A DNA stretch of 64,000 nt from the NCBI GenBank assembly GCA_902774145.1, contig CACYHC010000015.1, forward strand, positions 24,536 to 88,535. Reading direction: 5' to 3'. The notes under the pieces are model-generated. The model was not told the origin of the DNA and searched no databases. It saw nothing but the letters and a program-made list of their open reading frames with translations. Positions within the stretch are counted from its first letter, which is position 1. Each line of letters starts with the position of its first letter. Below, piece by piece: positions 45,489 to 55,815 of this stretch. The translations under genes were made by a program, and so were the position numbers. The stretch comes from an uncultured Bacteroidia bacterium (GTDB taxonomy: Bacteria > Bacteroidota > Bacteroidia > Bacteroidales > UBA932).

Positions 45489-45698
45489 TTATATTAAAAA
45501 AATGAACACGGAAAGCGTAATGAGACCATGACGTCGACAGGGCCTGGCGACGCCCCCTTTTTCGATAAGCGAAGCGTCGATGTTGACCGATTCTATATCA
45601 TTGACTATCACCGCAAACTTGATGCCTTTGCGGTTGGCGAGAATCCGATTGAGCAGGGTCGTTTTTCCGCTGCCCAGATAGCCGGTTAAAAGCCGCAA
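45489..45698 (-). pseudogene. 5' fragment of a cobW-type GTPase gene
   Basis: The frame encodes RLLTGYLGSGKTTLLNRILA through EKGGVA, almost identical to the CobW part of the chimeric gene at 22175-24187. It then turns into unrelated sequence and stops. Only the P-loop portion (about 50 residues) is retained. It lies 17 bp downstream of the second cupin gene on the same strand, which was probably the original setting of cobW. Confidence 0.75.
45547..45691 (-). repeat. 145-bp direct repeat, right copy
   Basis: This copy matches 23145-23289 at 142 of 145 positions in the same orientation. Recombination between the two copies would excise the alginate locus and rejoin the cobW 5' fragment to the rest of the gene in frame. 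Confidence 0.9.
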
Positions 45699-45714
45699 AT
45701 TTACGGCTAATTTT

Positions 45715-46062
45715 TCATTTTTCGGCTATAAAATCAGCCCGGTGCGGCGAGAAAACATCAATCAGATTTCCTTCCTCCAGACAGAGGCAGCCGTGCGGCT
45801 CGTCGGGCGCCACATAGTAGCCGTCGCCGGCCTTCAGCACCTTCTTTTTCCGGCCGATGGTGAGTTCGAACTTTCCGCTCTCTACATAGGTGGCCTGGCT
45901 GTGGTAGTGTTCGTGCAGCGTGCCTATGGCCCCTTTCTCGAAATGCACCTTGACAATCATCAACTGACCGTCGTAGCCCATAATCTGTCGTTTAACGCCC
46001 TCTCCGGCCTTCTCCCAGGGGATTCTGGCGCCGATTTGAAATGTTTTGCTTCTGGTTTTCAT
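45715..46062 (-). CDS. KdgF-like cupin, second copy
   Basis: The 115-aa cupin is closely related to the one at 31091-31435 (shared HEHYHSQATYVESGKFEL and GDGYYVAPDE). It differs at the N-terminus (GARIPWEK versus GANLPWEK) and in DEPHGCLC. It lies outside the right repeat and was probably the gene upstream of cobW before the locus was inserted. It has the same predicted ketone-forming activity on unsaturated uronates. It diverges from the second susC gene across a 119-bp gap, in which ATTGTTAACCAC (46168-46179) resembles the candidate operator weakly. Confidence 0.83.
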   Translation of the reverse strand: MKTRSKTFQIGARIPWEKAGEGVKRQIMGYDGQLMIVKVHFEKGAIGTLHEHYHSQATYVESGKFELTIGRKKKVLKAGDGYYVAPDEPHGCLCLEEGNLIDVFSPHRADFIAEK

Positions 46063-46181
46063 AGCAGTTTTCCGTTCAAATTTGCGTGGGCGAATTTAAA
46101 CAAATTTTCAACAGGTGGGATAATGTTGGCTTTTTTTTTCTATATTTCGACGGAATTTTATAACCATATTGTTAACCACAT

Positions 46182-49100
46182 ATGAAAAAGCTTCTTTGCA
46201 TCTTTGCTTTTCTGGTGTCGCTGTGCCTTGCTGCAGCGGCGCAGAATGCCGGCGCGAAGCAGACCCCCCCCATATGAAACCAAACCCTGGACGGGGGTTG
46301 TCGTCGACTCTGACGGCAATCCCATTCCGGGCGTCGCGGTCTTCGTAACGGGTGCGGTTTCCGCCGGTTCCATCACCAACGACAAAGGCGAATTTACCGT
46401 CAAGGCTGCGGCGGACGACGACATCCAGTTCTCCTGCCTCGGCTTCGAGTCCCTGGTCCTCAAGGCAAGTTCCGCGCAGCTCAAGCGCGTCGTCTTGAAG
46501 GACGAAGCGGAAGTCTTGCAGACGGCGGTCGTCACCGCCCTCGGTATCAAGCGCGACGAGAAGTCCATCGGCTACTCCGCGCAGAAGGTCGAGGGAGATA
46601 TGTTCGTCAGTTCCGCCACCACCGGCAACTGGATCAACGGTATGGCCGGACAGGTGGCCGGTCTGAACATCGACCGCGCCAGCGGTCCCGACGGCTCGAT
46701 GCGTGTCACGGTCCGCGGTGAAGCCTCCGCCGACCTGGAAAACAACACCGCACTCTTCGTCGTGGACGGCGTGCCGATGTACAATTCCGCCACGTCTTCC
46801 GATTCCGGCGAAGGCAGCATCTACGCCATCGACTATGGCAACGGTCTCGCCGATATCGACCCGAACAACATCGAGAACGTCACGGTGCTGAAGGGTGCCG
46901 CCGCTACGGCCCTCTACGGTTCGCAGGCGGCCAACGGCGCCATCATCATCACCACCAAGAGCGCCGAGCGCCAGGATGCGGTCTTCAGCGTCAGCATCAA
47001 GTCCAGCTTCGCGGCGGACAAGGTGCTTTGCTCGCCGGACCTGCAGTACACCTACGGCCAGGGCACGGCCGGGCTCCCGTACTACTACTACCTCGTCTCC
47101 GGCGAGGGTGAAGACGTCGCGGGCATCAACCCCCGTCCCGACTATATTTCCACCGCGGGTATGGAGTCCTGGGGTCCGAAACTGGACGGCACGCCCTACT
47201 ACCAGTACTACAACATCCAGCAGGGCATCGGCGGACACGTCAACGAATACGGCGACTTCATCCGCGAAGAGACCCCGTACATCAACCGCGGCGACTGGTT
47301 CAAGAACTACTTCCAGACGGGTCTCACCTTCTCCAACTCCATCGTGATGTCCGGAAAAATCGGCAAGGACAACAGCGTCCGCGTCAGTTACACCAACAAC
47401 ACCGTGAACGGCATCGTGCCCAATTCGCCGAGCATGACCAACTTCCTGGCGGTCCGTACCACGAGCCGTCTGGCCAAGTGGCTGCGCGTCGAGACCTCGG
47501 TGAACTACCGCAACACCCGCAAGGACAACATCCCCGTTTCCTCCGGTTACGGTTCCACGGCCATTATGTACAGCCTCTGGTGCTACGCGCCGAACATCGA
47601 TATGAGCTGGCCTTCTTACTACTGGAAGGACGAATCCGCGTTCCAGCAGGATGCGAGCCTCTCCGGCGGCAAGAACAACGCCTACTTCCTGGCCTACCAG
47701 TGTATCAACAACCAGAAGCGTGACCGCGTGTACGGCAACATCGTCTTCAACGCCGACCTTGCAAAGGGCCTTACGCTGATGGTCCGCGGCGGTCTGGATA
47801 TCATCACCGACTTCCGTACCCAGCGCCAGGCGACCTCCACCCAGGCCAAGCCCAACGGCTGGTACCGGGAGCAGGCCATCAATTCTAAGCAGTACAGCGG
47901 CGACTTCCTCCTGAAGTACAACACCCGCTTCGCCGGCGACTTCGAATTCACCGGCAATATCGGCGGCAGCATCATCTGGCGCAGTTACGCCAACCACGCG
48001 CAGACCGCCAGTGCCCTGAGCATTCCCGGCGTATATTCCCTGGTGAATACCTCCTACGAGCCCAAGACCGCGAACACGGCCTACTCGCGCCAGACCAATT
48101 CCCTCTACGGAATGCTCTCCCTGTCCTGGAAGAATGCGATTTTCCTCGACGTGACCGGACGTAACGACTGGTCCAGCACCCTGCCCGCGAGCACACGTTC
48201 GTTCTTCTATCCTTCGGTCTCCGGAAGCATCGCCCTGAACGACCTCTTCAACTTCGGTCGCCGGAACGGTCTCATCAACCTGATGAAGATCCGTGCTTCC
48301 TGGGCCCAGGTGGGTAACGATACCGCGCCTTACCGCGTGTCGAACTACCTGGTGGATACCGGATTTCCCGCCACCGTGGCCCTGCCCACGACGCGCGTGA
48401 ACCCCAACCTCCGGCCGGAAATCGTCTCCTCCTGGGAGGTCGGTCTGGAACTGCGGATGTTCAAGAACCGCTTCAACATGGACGTGGCCTACTATGACGC
48501 CACGACCAAGGACCTGATTTCCCAGATGCCGGTCTCCTATGCCAACGGCGTAAACTATATGTTCGTGAACGCCGGTTCCATCCGCAACCGGGGCGTGGAA
48601 CTCTCCGCCACCGGTACGCTGGTCAAGACCCGCGACCTGCAGTGGAAACTCGGCATCAACTACACGATGAACCGCAACACCGTTCTCTCGCTGGGCGAGG
48701 GGATTGATTCCTGGATCATCGCCTCCTACTCGACGCACGCCTATATGATTGCCTACGAAGGCGGCAGCCTGACGTCGATGTACGGCAAGGGCTATGTCCG
48801 CGCACAGGAAGGCTCCACCGCCATCACCCCGGACGGCAAGATGGTCGACGTTTCCGGCCTTCCCGTCCTGGACGCCCAGAACCTTTACCAGACCGGTACG
48901 GACCTCCAGTATCTGGGCGACTGCGCCCCTGACTGGAAGGGCGGTTTCAACACCACCCTCAAGTGGAAGGACCTGAGCTTCTACATCGGCTTTGACGGCC
49001 AGGTGGGCGGCCACGTCTATTCCTACACCAACTGGGTGCTCAACTACCGCGGTAAGGGCACCGCCACCCTGGCCGGCCGTGAAGGCGGTCTGGTCCCGGT

Positions 49101-49473
49101 GGGTGTCCGTTTGCTGCCGGACGGCAACTATGTGGTGAATACGGATGCCATTGCTCCGGCCTCCATTGCCACCTACTATCACAACAAGTACGAACAGACC
49201 AACGGCGAAGCGAACTTCGTCAGCACCCAGTTCCTGAAACTGCGTGAGGTGCGGCTCGAATATTCGCTCCCGCGCAAGCTCCTGGCCAAGACCAAGGTCC
49301 TGAGCGCGGTCAGCTTCTCCGTCTACGGCAACAACTTGTGGTGCTGGTCCGACTTCCCGGGCTTCGATCCCGAAGGCGTGACGATGCGCGGCAGCGCCGT
49401 CATCCCCGGCTTCGAAATCCTGCAGATGCCCTCGACGGCACAGTTCGGCGGCTCAGTCAGTCTTACATTCTAA
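46182..49473 (+). CDS. SusC family TonB-dependent transporter, frame broken at a C8 tract
   Basis: The signal peptide (MKKLLCIFAFLVSLCLAAAA) is encoded from the ATG at 46182. After ~30 codons that frame stops at a TGA just past a run of eight C (46264-46271). The rest of the protein continues in another frame from PYETKPWTGVVVDSDG: carboxypeptidase-regulatory-like domain, plug (VTVLKGAAATALYGSQAANG) and a full barrel ending FGGSVSLTF, about 1,060 residues. Seven C would restore one frame. Without the signal peptide the downstream frame could not reach the outer membrane. It heads a locus of BACON/GLUG proteins and phosphoesterases, so its substrate may be a phosphorylated glycan or polymer. 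Confidence 0.87.
46264..46271 (+). repeat. C8 homopolymer at the susC frameshift
   Basis: The eight C residues lie directly after the signal-peptide codons. Gain or loss of one C by slipped-strand replication would switch the transporter on or off. A sequencing or assembly error would look the same. Confidence 0.7.
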
Positions 49474-49488
49474 TCGGAGGGACGCGCT

Positions 49489-51228
49489 ATGAAAAATACA
49501 ATGAAATTTATTGCGGCGACAGCCCTTGCACTCTTCACGCTTTCTTGCTCGCATTTCGACGAAATGAGCAAGAATCCCTATGCGCTGGAAACGGCGCCGG
49601 CGGAAGCGTACGTGCATCCCATTATGTTCAAGACCCAGTACAACCTGATCAGCGTATTCCGGGGTACCACGGTCTTCCTTTCCCAGTACGCAGCGATGAC
49701 CAATTCCGAGGTCAGCTCCCGCGTCATCGGCAACTACAACATTCCTGAAGGCACCTCCGACGATGTCTGGACGGGCCTTTACATCCAGTACGGCGACGCG
49801 ATGGCGATGTATGACCAGGCGGTCAAGGAAAAGAACGACAAAATCAAGGCCGTCGCCCTGATCCTGCGTTCCTTCCTCATCACCCAGCTGACGGATACCT
49901 ATGGCGACATTCCTTTCAAGGATGCGGGGCTCCTTTCCCTGCGGAACGAGGAAGGACAGTATACCACCCGTTATGACAGCCAGAAGGAAATCTACAAGGC
50001 GGTGGTCGTGATGCTGGAAACCGCCAACTCCCTGCTGGCCAAGGACGAGGAGGACAATCCCGGCTTCAAGGCTGCCTGTGACAAAACCTATCTGGGGGTC
50101 TACGAAAAGTGGCGCCGCTTCGGCAATTCCCTCTATGCCCGCGTGCTGATGCGTATCGGCATGAAGGTCATCGAGGAGGACGGCGGCCTGCTGGAGACCG
50201 GCGACGAGACCGTGGGGGCCGTTTCCATTCCCAGGAAACTCTCAGAACTCTACAGCTGCTTTGTCAGCGGGTCCGGGGATTACCCGATGATGCGTTCCCG
50301 CGAGGATCGGCCGATGATTCAGTTCAGCGACCAGAACGAAACCGAGCACACGCCCTTCTACTCCACCACTTCCGGCAACTGGAATACGGTGGCGGTCTGC
50401 GATGTGCTGACCCGGCGTATGCTCTCCACCGTGCAGAAGGTGGATGAAAACGGGATTGTCTATTACGAATCGGTGCTCTCCACCAAGGGCGGTCACCGGG
50501 AGGATCCCCGCTACGACTGCTGGTGGCGCAAGGTACACGGCATGCCCAACCAGATGATTGGCTCCGACGTGACCAAGTTCCTGGCGACGCATCTTTCCAG
50601 CAGCGGTAACTCCGTCATCGGCCGTATGGTGTACGGCAAGAACGCGGGTTCGGGTATTACCGGTAAGGTGTATGACCTGCAGAACGCCCCTTATTATCCG
50701 CTGATGCAGTATTCCGAACTGCTCTTCATCTTTGCGGAAGCGGGAGCGCGCGGCTGGATCAGTTCCATCTCCAGCTTCGGTAATTATTTCCCCATCATCC
50801 GGCAGGCGGTGCTCGAGAGCATCCTGGAGTGGAATCCCTATGTCACCGAGGAGTCCGACGAGGTGGTGGAATACCTCACCTATGTGCTCAGCGAAGAAGA
50901 ATACAGCGGCAAGGCCCTTGACTCCGACAATGCCCTGGAGGCGATCCTGACCCAGAAGTGGCTGGGCACCTTCTTCATCGGCATCGAGTCCTGGTGCGAC
51001 TACCGCCGCACGGGCTATCCGCTGCTGCGGACCGACGGTCCCGCCGCCGGGAACGACCACATCCTGCCCACGCGTATGCGCTATCCTTCGGATGAGCAGT
51101 ACCGCAATACCGTTTACTACAAAGAGGCCGTCGATGGCTGGCTGGGTGGCACCAACAACATCCAGACCGACGTCTGGTGGGCCGATACGCAGGAAAGCAA
51201 AGCCATCCGGCTTCTTGGCAGAATTTAG
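49489..51228 (+). CDS. SusD family lipoprotein
   Basis: The 579-aa SusD/RagB-type lipoprotein (ALALFTLSCSHFDE) is of the SusD-like_2 kind: PIMFKTQYNLISVFRG, LTDTYGDIPFKDA and FIGIESWCDYRRTGYP near the C-terminus. It follows susC by 15 bp and has a rare clear Shine-Dalgarno (GGAGG at 49476-49480, 8 bases before the ATG). It partners the upstream SusC at the surface. The ligand is unknown. Confidence 0.9.
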   Translation: MKNTMKFIAATALALFTLSCSHFDEMSKNPYALETAPAEAYVHPIMFKTQYNLISVFRGTTVFLSQYAAMTNSEVSSRVIGNYNIPEGTSDDVWTGLYIQYGDAMAMYDQAVKEKNDKIKAVALILRSFLITQLTDTYGDIPFKDAGLLSLRNEEGQYTTRYDSQKEIYKAVVVMLETANSLLAKDEEDNPGFKAACDKTYLGVYEKWRRFGNSLYARVLMRIGMKVIEEDGGLLETGDETVGAVSIPRKLSELYSCFVSGSGDYPMMRSREDRPMIQFSDQNETEHTPFYSTTSGNWNTVAVCDVLTRRMLSTVQKVDENGIVYYESVLSTKGGHREDPRYDCWWRKVHGMPNQMIGSDVTKFLATHLSSSGNSVIGRMVYGKNAGSGITGKVYDLQNAPYYPLMQYSELLFIFAEAGARGWISSISSFGNYFPIIRQAVLESILEWNPYVTEESDEVVEYLTYVLSEEEYSGKALDSDNALEAILTQKWLGTFFIGIESWCDYRRTGYPLLRTDGPAAGNDHILPTRMRYPSDEQYRNTVYYKEAVDGWLGGTNNIQTDVWWADTQESKAIRLLGRI

Positions 51229-51240
51229 AATCCTACGCAT

Positions 51241-54141
51241 ATGAAACACCTATATATATATATTATCGCTATCCTGACCCTGCTGGTCTCCTGCGCGAAG
51301 GAAAAGCCCACGGATCAGGAAATCCTGGATTCCCGTTCGGTGAGGGACCTGGCGGTCTCCTACAGTGTAGGCGGCGTCGAGGTACAAGCCTTGAACTTCT
51401 CCCACTTTGCCGGGACCAAAACCATTGACGTAAACCTCAATGACGCGAACCTGGTCTGGTCCCTCGTGTCCAACCGGGACTGGTGTCAGGTCATTACTCC
51501 TTCCGGGAAAGGCCCCGGCCAGGCAGTGATCAAGGTCGACGCCAACGACGGCTTCGAGCCCCGCGAGAGTGCCACCCTGACCTTTGTGGCGGGTGACTTC
51601 AGCGGCTTCCGGGTGCCCGTCGCCCAGAGTGCAACGGCCTTCAGCCTGTCGCAATCCTACTATATTGCCCGCAAGGCGGGGCAAGGTTTTACAATGTCCG
51701 TAACCACGGAAGGAGAAACCGGGTGGACCATCACTTCCGACGACTTCCTGACCGTCGAGAAAGGCGAGGTCCAGGAAATCGGGGACTATAAAACCACGAC
51801 CCTGTACATTCTGGCGGCAGACAACGGTTCATCTTCCCGTATGGGTAAAATTACCCTCTCCAGCGGCGAGGAATACGAATATATCTATGTCTATCAGTTC
51901 GGTACGGAATATTCTTACTCCGAGGATGGCAGCATCCTGCTTCCGGGCACGGAATCGTCCGTTGCCGTGACGGTGCCGGAATTCGCCGTGGAAGAAGTCA
52001 TCGCTCCCGGCAAGTATGTCAGTTATCAGATGAGCGAGCCGAAGGACGGCTTCTGCACCTTGACGCTCACGATGGCGGATAACCTGAGCGACTGCTCCGA
52101 GCAGCGCGAAGTGGCGGCATCCCTCCTGCTTTCGGACGCATCCGCTTCCCTGGTGGAACTCCCCGTGATGGTGCAGGATTATATTCCGGCCCACGGTCTG
52201 GTGACCGCCCGGGGTATGCTGCTCTTCGCCGCCGCAGTCGAGGCAGGGGAGAGCACGGCTGTCTGGGAGACCGACGGTGTCGTTACCGTCAAAGGCGACA
52301 TCGATATGGAAGAGGCGATTGACTGGCCCGGTATCGGTTCCGATGCAACTCCTTTCACCGGCCGTTTCGACGGCGGGAACTTTACCATCGATAACCTGAA
52401 GGACACGCCGAACGGCCTGTTCAACTACTGCGAAGGCGCGAGTATCAAAAATGTCACCCTGGGCAAGGGCTGTTCCATCGTCAACAAACAGGCGTTTGGC
52501 ACGGTCGGCTGCTTCGGCGGCATCGTTTCCAAAGCAGTGAACACGGAAATGGCCAACTGCCGTCTGGCGGGCTCTGTCGAATTCTCGGGCGCAACGAACA
52601 GGGACGAAGCTACGCTTTATGTCGGCGGTATCGTCGGCTGGGCGGATGCGCAGACCCGCATTACCGGGGCCAAGGTGACGGGGAGCGTGACCCTTTCCAG
52701 CGCTACGGGCTCCGCTGACCTTTGCTGCCTCGGCGGTATCGCCGGACTTGCGGAAGGTACCCTTACCGGTGCGGAATTGACGGGCTCGGTGGTGTATGGC
52801 GGTGGTATCAATGAGGTCTATGTCGGTGGGATCCAGGCTATTCTGCCCGAAAGTGCGCAAGTGGGTGACAACTCCTTTATGGGGAAAATCACGCAGAAAG
52901 GAACGGGGACTTATTTGGCCCTGGGCGGGCTATACGGCTACCTGCAAAGCAGCCGCAGCTTCGATGCCGCCACGGACGTTTCTGTGTCCAATGGAACCAT
53001 TAATTTTGAGAATTTCGCAAAATCCGCTTCGACTTCAACCTTTGTGGGCGGCTTTGCCGGGCAGTTGGTTGGCGGTGCTTCCCTTGCTTTCAAGGGATAC
53101 AATGTCTTGACGAAGATTGCCGTGACCTCATCGAACCTGACCGGTATCTATGCCTGTATGGGTGGCTTTCTGGGCGGTTGCGACCCGCAGGAGAAGGCCG
53201 CTTCCCTGAGTTTTGAGGGGCTTACCTCTTCCGGTACGATCATTGGGAAGTATGCCAGCGGCACAACAATGACCATCCGGCGCTATTGGCTGGGGGGCAT
53301 TGCCGGTTATGTGAACGGCCCGGCTACTTTCGTTTCCTGTACAAACCAGGGTGCGGTCGGCGCTACGGACGGCGATGTCTGCTGCGCCAAGTCCAACGCT
53401 TATGGTGAAATTGCCGGCGGTATCGCCGGTTATGTCCACGGCGGCGATGCCTCGTTCACCAAGTGTACTAACCAAGCCGATATTGCCACTCGCCTTTACA
53501 ACAACAATGGCGTTACCGGCGTCTATGACGGTATGTACACACCTCCCGTGGGCGGCGGTATCCTCGGCGCCTTCAACTATGGAACGACCATCGAGCCCTA
53601 TAAGTTGACGATGACCGATTGTGTCAATACGAAGAATATCTTCGGCTATCGCGGTTATGACGGCGGTATCGTGGGCTATTGCTACAATGCCACCATCAGC
53701 GGCTGCAAGAACACCGGCCGCCTGAGCAACGGTGCCAACGACCTGGCTGCTTATCGCGGCGGCATCGCCGGTGCGGCGGGCAATGCCACCATTACCGATT
53801 GCCAGTCCAACAGCGACATTACTGCCTCTATTACCGGTAGTGCAAATTACGGCTGCGCAGGAGGTGTCGTCGGCTTGATTCGGGGTGACGAGAAGGTGGC
53901 CATCAGCGGCTGTTCCTGCTTCGGTACCCTCGAAATGGCAGACCCGAACAAAACTGGCCTTCCGTTATGCCCTGGTGGCATTGTGGGCCGTGGCTCGGAA
54001 GAGACCTCCATTACAAATTGCCGTTACGGTGGAAAAGTCTATGGTATCGAGATTACGGAAAACAACGTGGATAACCAGACGCTTGTCATCGGCAACGGAG
54101 AAGGTACGATTTCCGGTATCACTTATTGGAATGGAAAATAA
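51241..54141 (+). CDS. BACON/GLUG surface lipoprotein
   Basis: The 966-aa lipoprotein (IIAILTLLVSCAK) begins with two BACON-like immunoglobulin domains (LVWSLVSNRDWCQVITP; GWTITSDDFLTVEKG). After residue ~340 it is built of GLUG-type repeats of 30-60 residues (GGIVGWADAQTRITGAKVTG, GGIAGYVNGPATFVSCTNQG, GGIVGYCYNATISGCKNTG). These probably form a long beta-helical or adhesive surface. In the susCD operon it takes the place of SusE/F, so it may bind the substrate or a host surface. No enzyme motif was found. Confidence 0.75.
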   Translation: MKHLYIYIIAILTLLVSCAKEKPTDQEILDSRSVRDLAVSYSVGGVEVQALNFSHFAGTKTIDVNLNDANLVWSLVSNRDWCQVITPSGKGPGQAVIKVDANDGFEPRESATLTFVAGDFSGFRVPVAQSATAFSLSQSYYIARKAGQGFTMSVTTEGETGWTITSDDFLTVEKGEVQEIGDYKTTTLYILAADNGSSSRMGKITLSSGEEYEYIYVYQFGTEYSYSEDGSILLPGTESSVAVTVPEFAVEEVIAPGKYVSYQMSEPKDGFCTLTLTMADNLSDCSEQREVAASLLLSDASASLVELPVMVQDYIPAHGLVTARGMLLFAAAVEAGESTAVWETDGVVTVKGDIDMEEAIDWPGIGSDATPFTGRFDGGNFTIDNLKDTPNGLFNYCEGASIKNVTLGKGCSIVNKQAFGTVGCFGGIVSKAVNTEMANCRLAGSVEFSGATNRDEATLYVGGIVGWADAQTRITGAKVTGSVTLSSATGSADLCCLGGIAGLAEGTLTGAELTGSVVYGGGINEVYVGGIQAILPESAQVGDNSFMGKITQKGTGTYLALGGLYGYLQSSRSFDAATDVSVSNGTINFENFAKSASTSTFVGGFAGQLVGGASLAFKGYNVLTKIAVTSSNLTGIYACMGGFLGGCDPQEKAASLSFEGLTSSGTIIGKYASGTTMTIRRYWLGGIAGYVNGPATFVSCTNQGAVGATDGDVCCAKSNAYGEIAGGIAGYVHGGDASFTKCTNQADIATRLYNNNGVTGVYDGMYTPPVGGGILGAFNYGTTIEPYKLTMTDCVNTKNIFGYRGYDGGIVGYCYNATISGCKNTGRLSNGANDLAAYRGGIAGAAGNATITDCQSNSDITASITGSANYGCAGGVVGLIRGDEKVAISGCSCFGTLEMADPNKTGLPLCPGGIVGRGSEETSITNCRYGGKVYGIEITENNVDNQTLVIGNGEGTISGITYWNGK

Positions 54142-54144
54142 AAA

Positions 54145-55815
54145 ATGCTAAAGAGGTTTTGTTATTGTGTGTGCGCGCTTCTGGCGCTTGCGGCCTGCGG
54201 TGAGAAGGACCCCCAGCCGGGTCCCTGCCCCGTAGACCCGCCGGCCACCTGGACGGTGAGCGGTACCGTTACGCTGAGTGACGGTACCGCCCTCGCCGGG
54301 GTGACGGTATCGGACGGCTATGTCTGCACCGTGACGGACAAACAGGGAAACTATTACCTGAATTCCGATACGGAGGAGCGGGATTATGTCTTTGTTTCCA
54401 CCCCGTCGGAGGCGAGTGCGCCCGTCGTGGACGGTCTGCCCGTCTTTTGGCAGTGGTACAAGGATTACAAACCGGGGAGTGACGGCAAGTATACCGGGAT
54501 CAATTTCACCCTGAACAAGATTGCCAACCCGAACCGCTACACGGTCTTCATCTTTGCCGACCCGCAGCCCCGCGGCCGGACGGCGAACTTCGATAAGATG
54601 GGCTATCACGCGCTGGACTGCTGCGACGATATGTACAAGGATATGAAGGAGCTGCGCGCCACGATAACAGACCGTCCCGTCTATGGCATCGGCCTGGGGG
54701 ATATCGTGCATCGGGAGCTGAAACTCCTGCCCCAGTACAAGAAGGGGATGGCGGATGCCGGGGTGCTGAATTACAGCGTCATCGGCAACCACGACCATGA
54801 TACCAGCAAACCTGACGACAAGACGTCCTGCAAGACCTTCGAGTCCTATCTGGGCCCTACCAACTTTTCCTTCAATCTGGGCGGCATCCACTTCATCGTC
54901 CTGGATGATATGATTGCCCCGGACGAGAGTACGGGCAAGAGCCGCGACGAATGCGACACCGGTCTTACCGACGAAATCTGGCAGTGGCTGCAGAATGATC
55001 TTGAGAACGTCCCTGTCAGCACCACGCTGATGGTCTGCGCCCACTCGCCGATGTTCCGGCTACTGGGCGGCAAGAACCGCACCGGTGCAAGGCATTATGC
55101 CGACTATCGTTCCCTGCTGTCCCGATACCAGAAGGTCTATGCCTGGGCGGGCCACACCCACACCACCCTCAACTATGTGGACACGGACAGCCCCGTCATC
55201 GAATCCCACACGCTGACCCGCGTGACGGGCCCGCTCTGGACCAACGAATATATGGGGTCCAACGGCACCCCGCGCGGATACATCGTCTTCGACTTCGACA
55301 ATGGCGATGTCAGCTGGCGTTTCAAGCCTATCTTCTGGCAGAACGGCGCTTATTCGGCCACCTATCCCAATACCTATGCCGCACCCGCCTATACCTGGCG
55401 CGACTGGGACTATGTCAGCGGCAAGGCGGTGCTGCGCGCTTCCGAGAGCAAGCCCCTGGACGGCAGTTATCAGATGCAGGTCTTCCCTCCGGGCTCCTAT
55501 GGAGACAAGTATCTCTATGTCAATGTATTCCTCTGGGATGAACTGTGGAAGAAACCGACCTTCACTTCCGGCGGCGTTCCGGCGCAGATGACGCGTGTTA
55601 CGGACAAGAACTTTATGTATTCGCTTGCCGATGCGGAGATGCGGAAGTACTACCGTGAAAACAATTCGAAGCTCTCCGGTGAAGACTCCTTCGCCGAGAG
55701 TAAGAGCAACTGCGAATCGATGTTCCGGGTCTTCGTGGACCAGGTGCACGGCTCCGGTACCGTCAAGGTGACGGACCGCTTCGGTAACGAATATTCCTCT
55801 ACAATTACCTGGTAA
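54145..55815 (+). CDS. Secreted calcineurin-like phosphoesterase
   Basis: The 556-aa lipoprotein (CALLALAACGEK) has a MetallophosN-like beta domain (TVSGTVTLSDGTALAGVTVS, residues ~30-120). The metal-dependent phosphoesterase core follows, with FADPQPR near 139, GDIVHRE near 185, GNHDHD near 214, CAHSP near 297 and GHTHT near 335. A C-terminal domain ends TITW. The first motif is DPQ rather than the usual DxH, as in related Bacteroidota proteins. Substrates could be phosphodiesters or phosphomonoesters on glycans, teichoic acid-like polymers or lipids; the sequence does not say. The stop overlaps the next start (TAATG). Confidence 0.83.
   Translation: MLKRFCYCVCALLALAACGEKDPQPGPCPVDPPATWTVSGTVTLSDGTALAGVTVSDGYVCTVTDKQGNYYLNSDTEERDYVFVSTPSEASAPVVDGLPVFWQWYKDYKPGSDGKYTGINFTLNKIANPNRYTVFIFADPQPRGRTANFDKMGYHALDCCDDMYKDMKELRATITDRPVYGIGLGDIVHRELKLLPQYKKGMADAGVLNYSVIGNHDHDTSKPDDKTSCKTFESYLGPTNFSFNLGGIHFIVLDDMIAPDESTGKSRDECDTGLTDEIWQWLQNDLENVPVSTTLMVCAHSPMFRLLGGKNRTGARHYADYRSLLSRYQKVYAWAGHTHTTLNYVDTDSPVIESHTLTRVTGPLWTNEYMGSNGTPRGYIVFDFDNGDVSWRFKPIFWQNGAYSATYPNTYAAPAYTWRDWDYVSGKAVLRASESKPLDGSYQMQVFPPGSYGDKYLYVNVFLWDELWKKPTFTSGGVPAQMTRVTDKNFMYSLADAEMRKYYRENNSKLSGEDSFAESKSNCESMFRVFVDQVHGSGTVKVTDRFGNEYSSTITW

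Noticed and set aside
42496-49182. Antisense frames of 798 and 1024 aa opposite the two susC genes
   Set aside because: They are low-complexity shadows of conserved barrels, with no domain or promoter.
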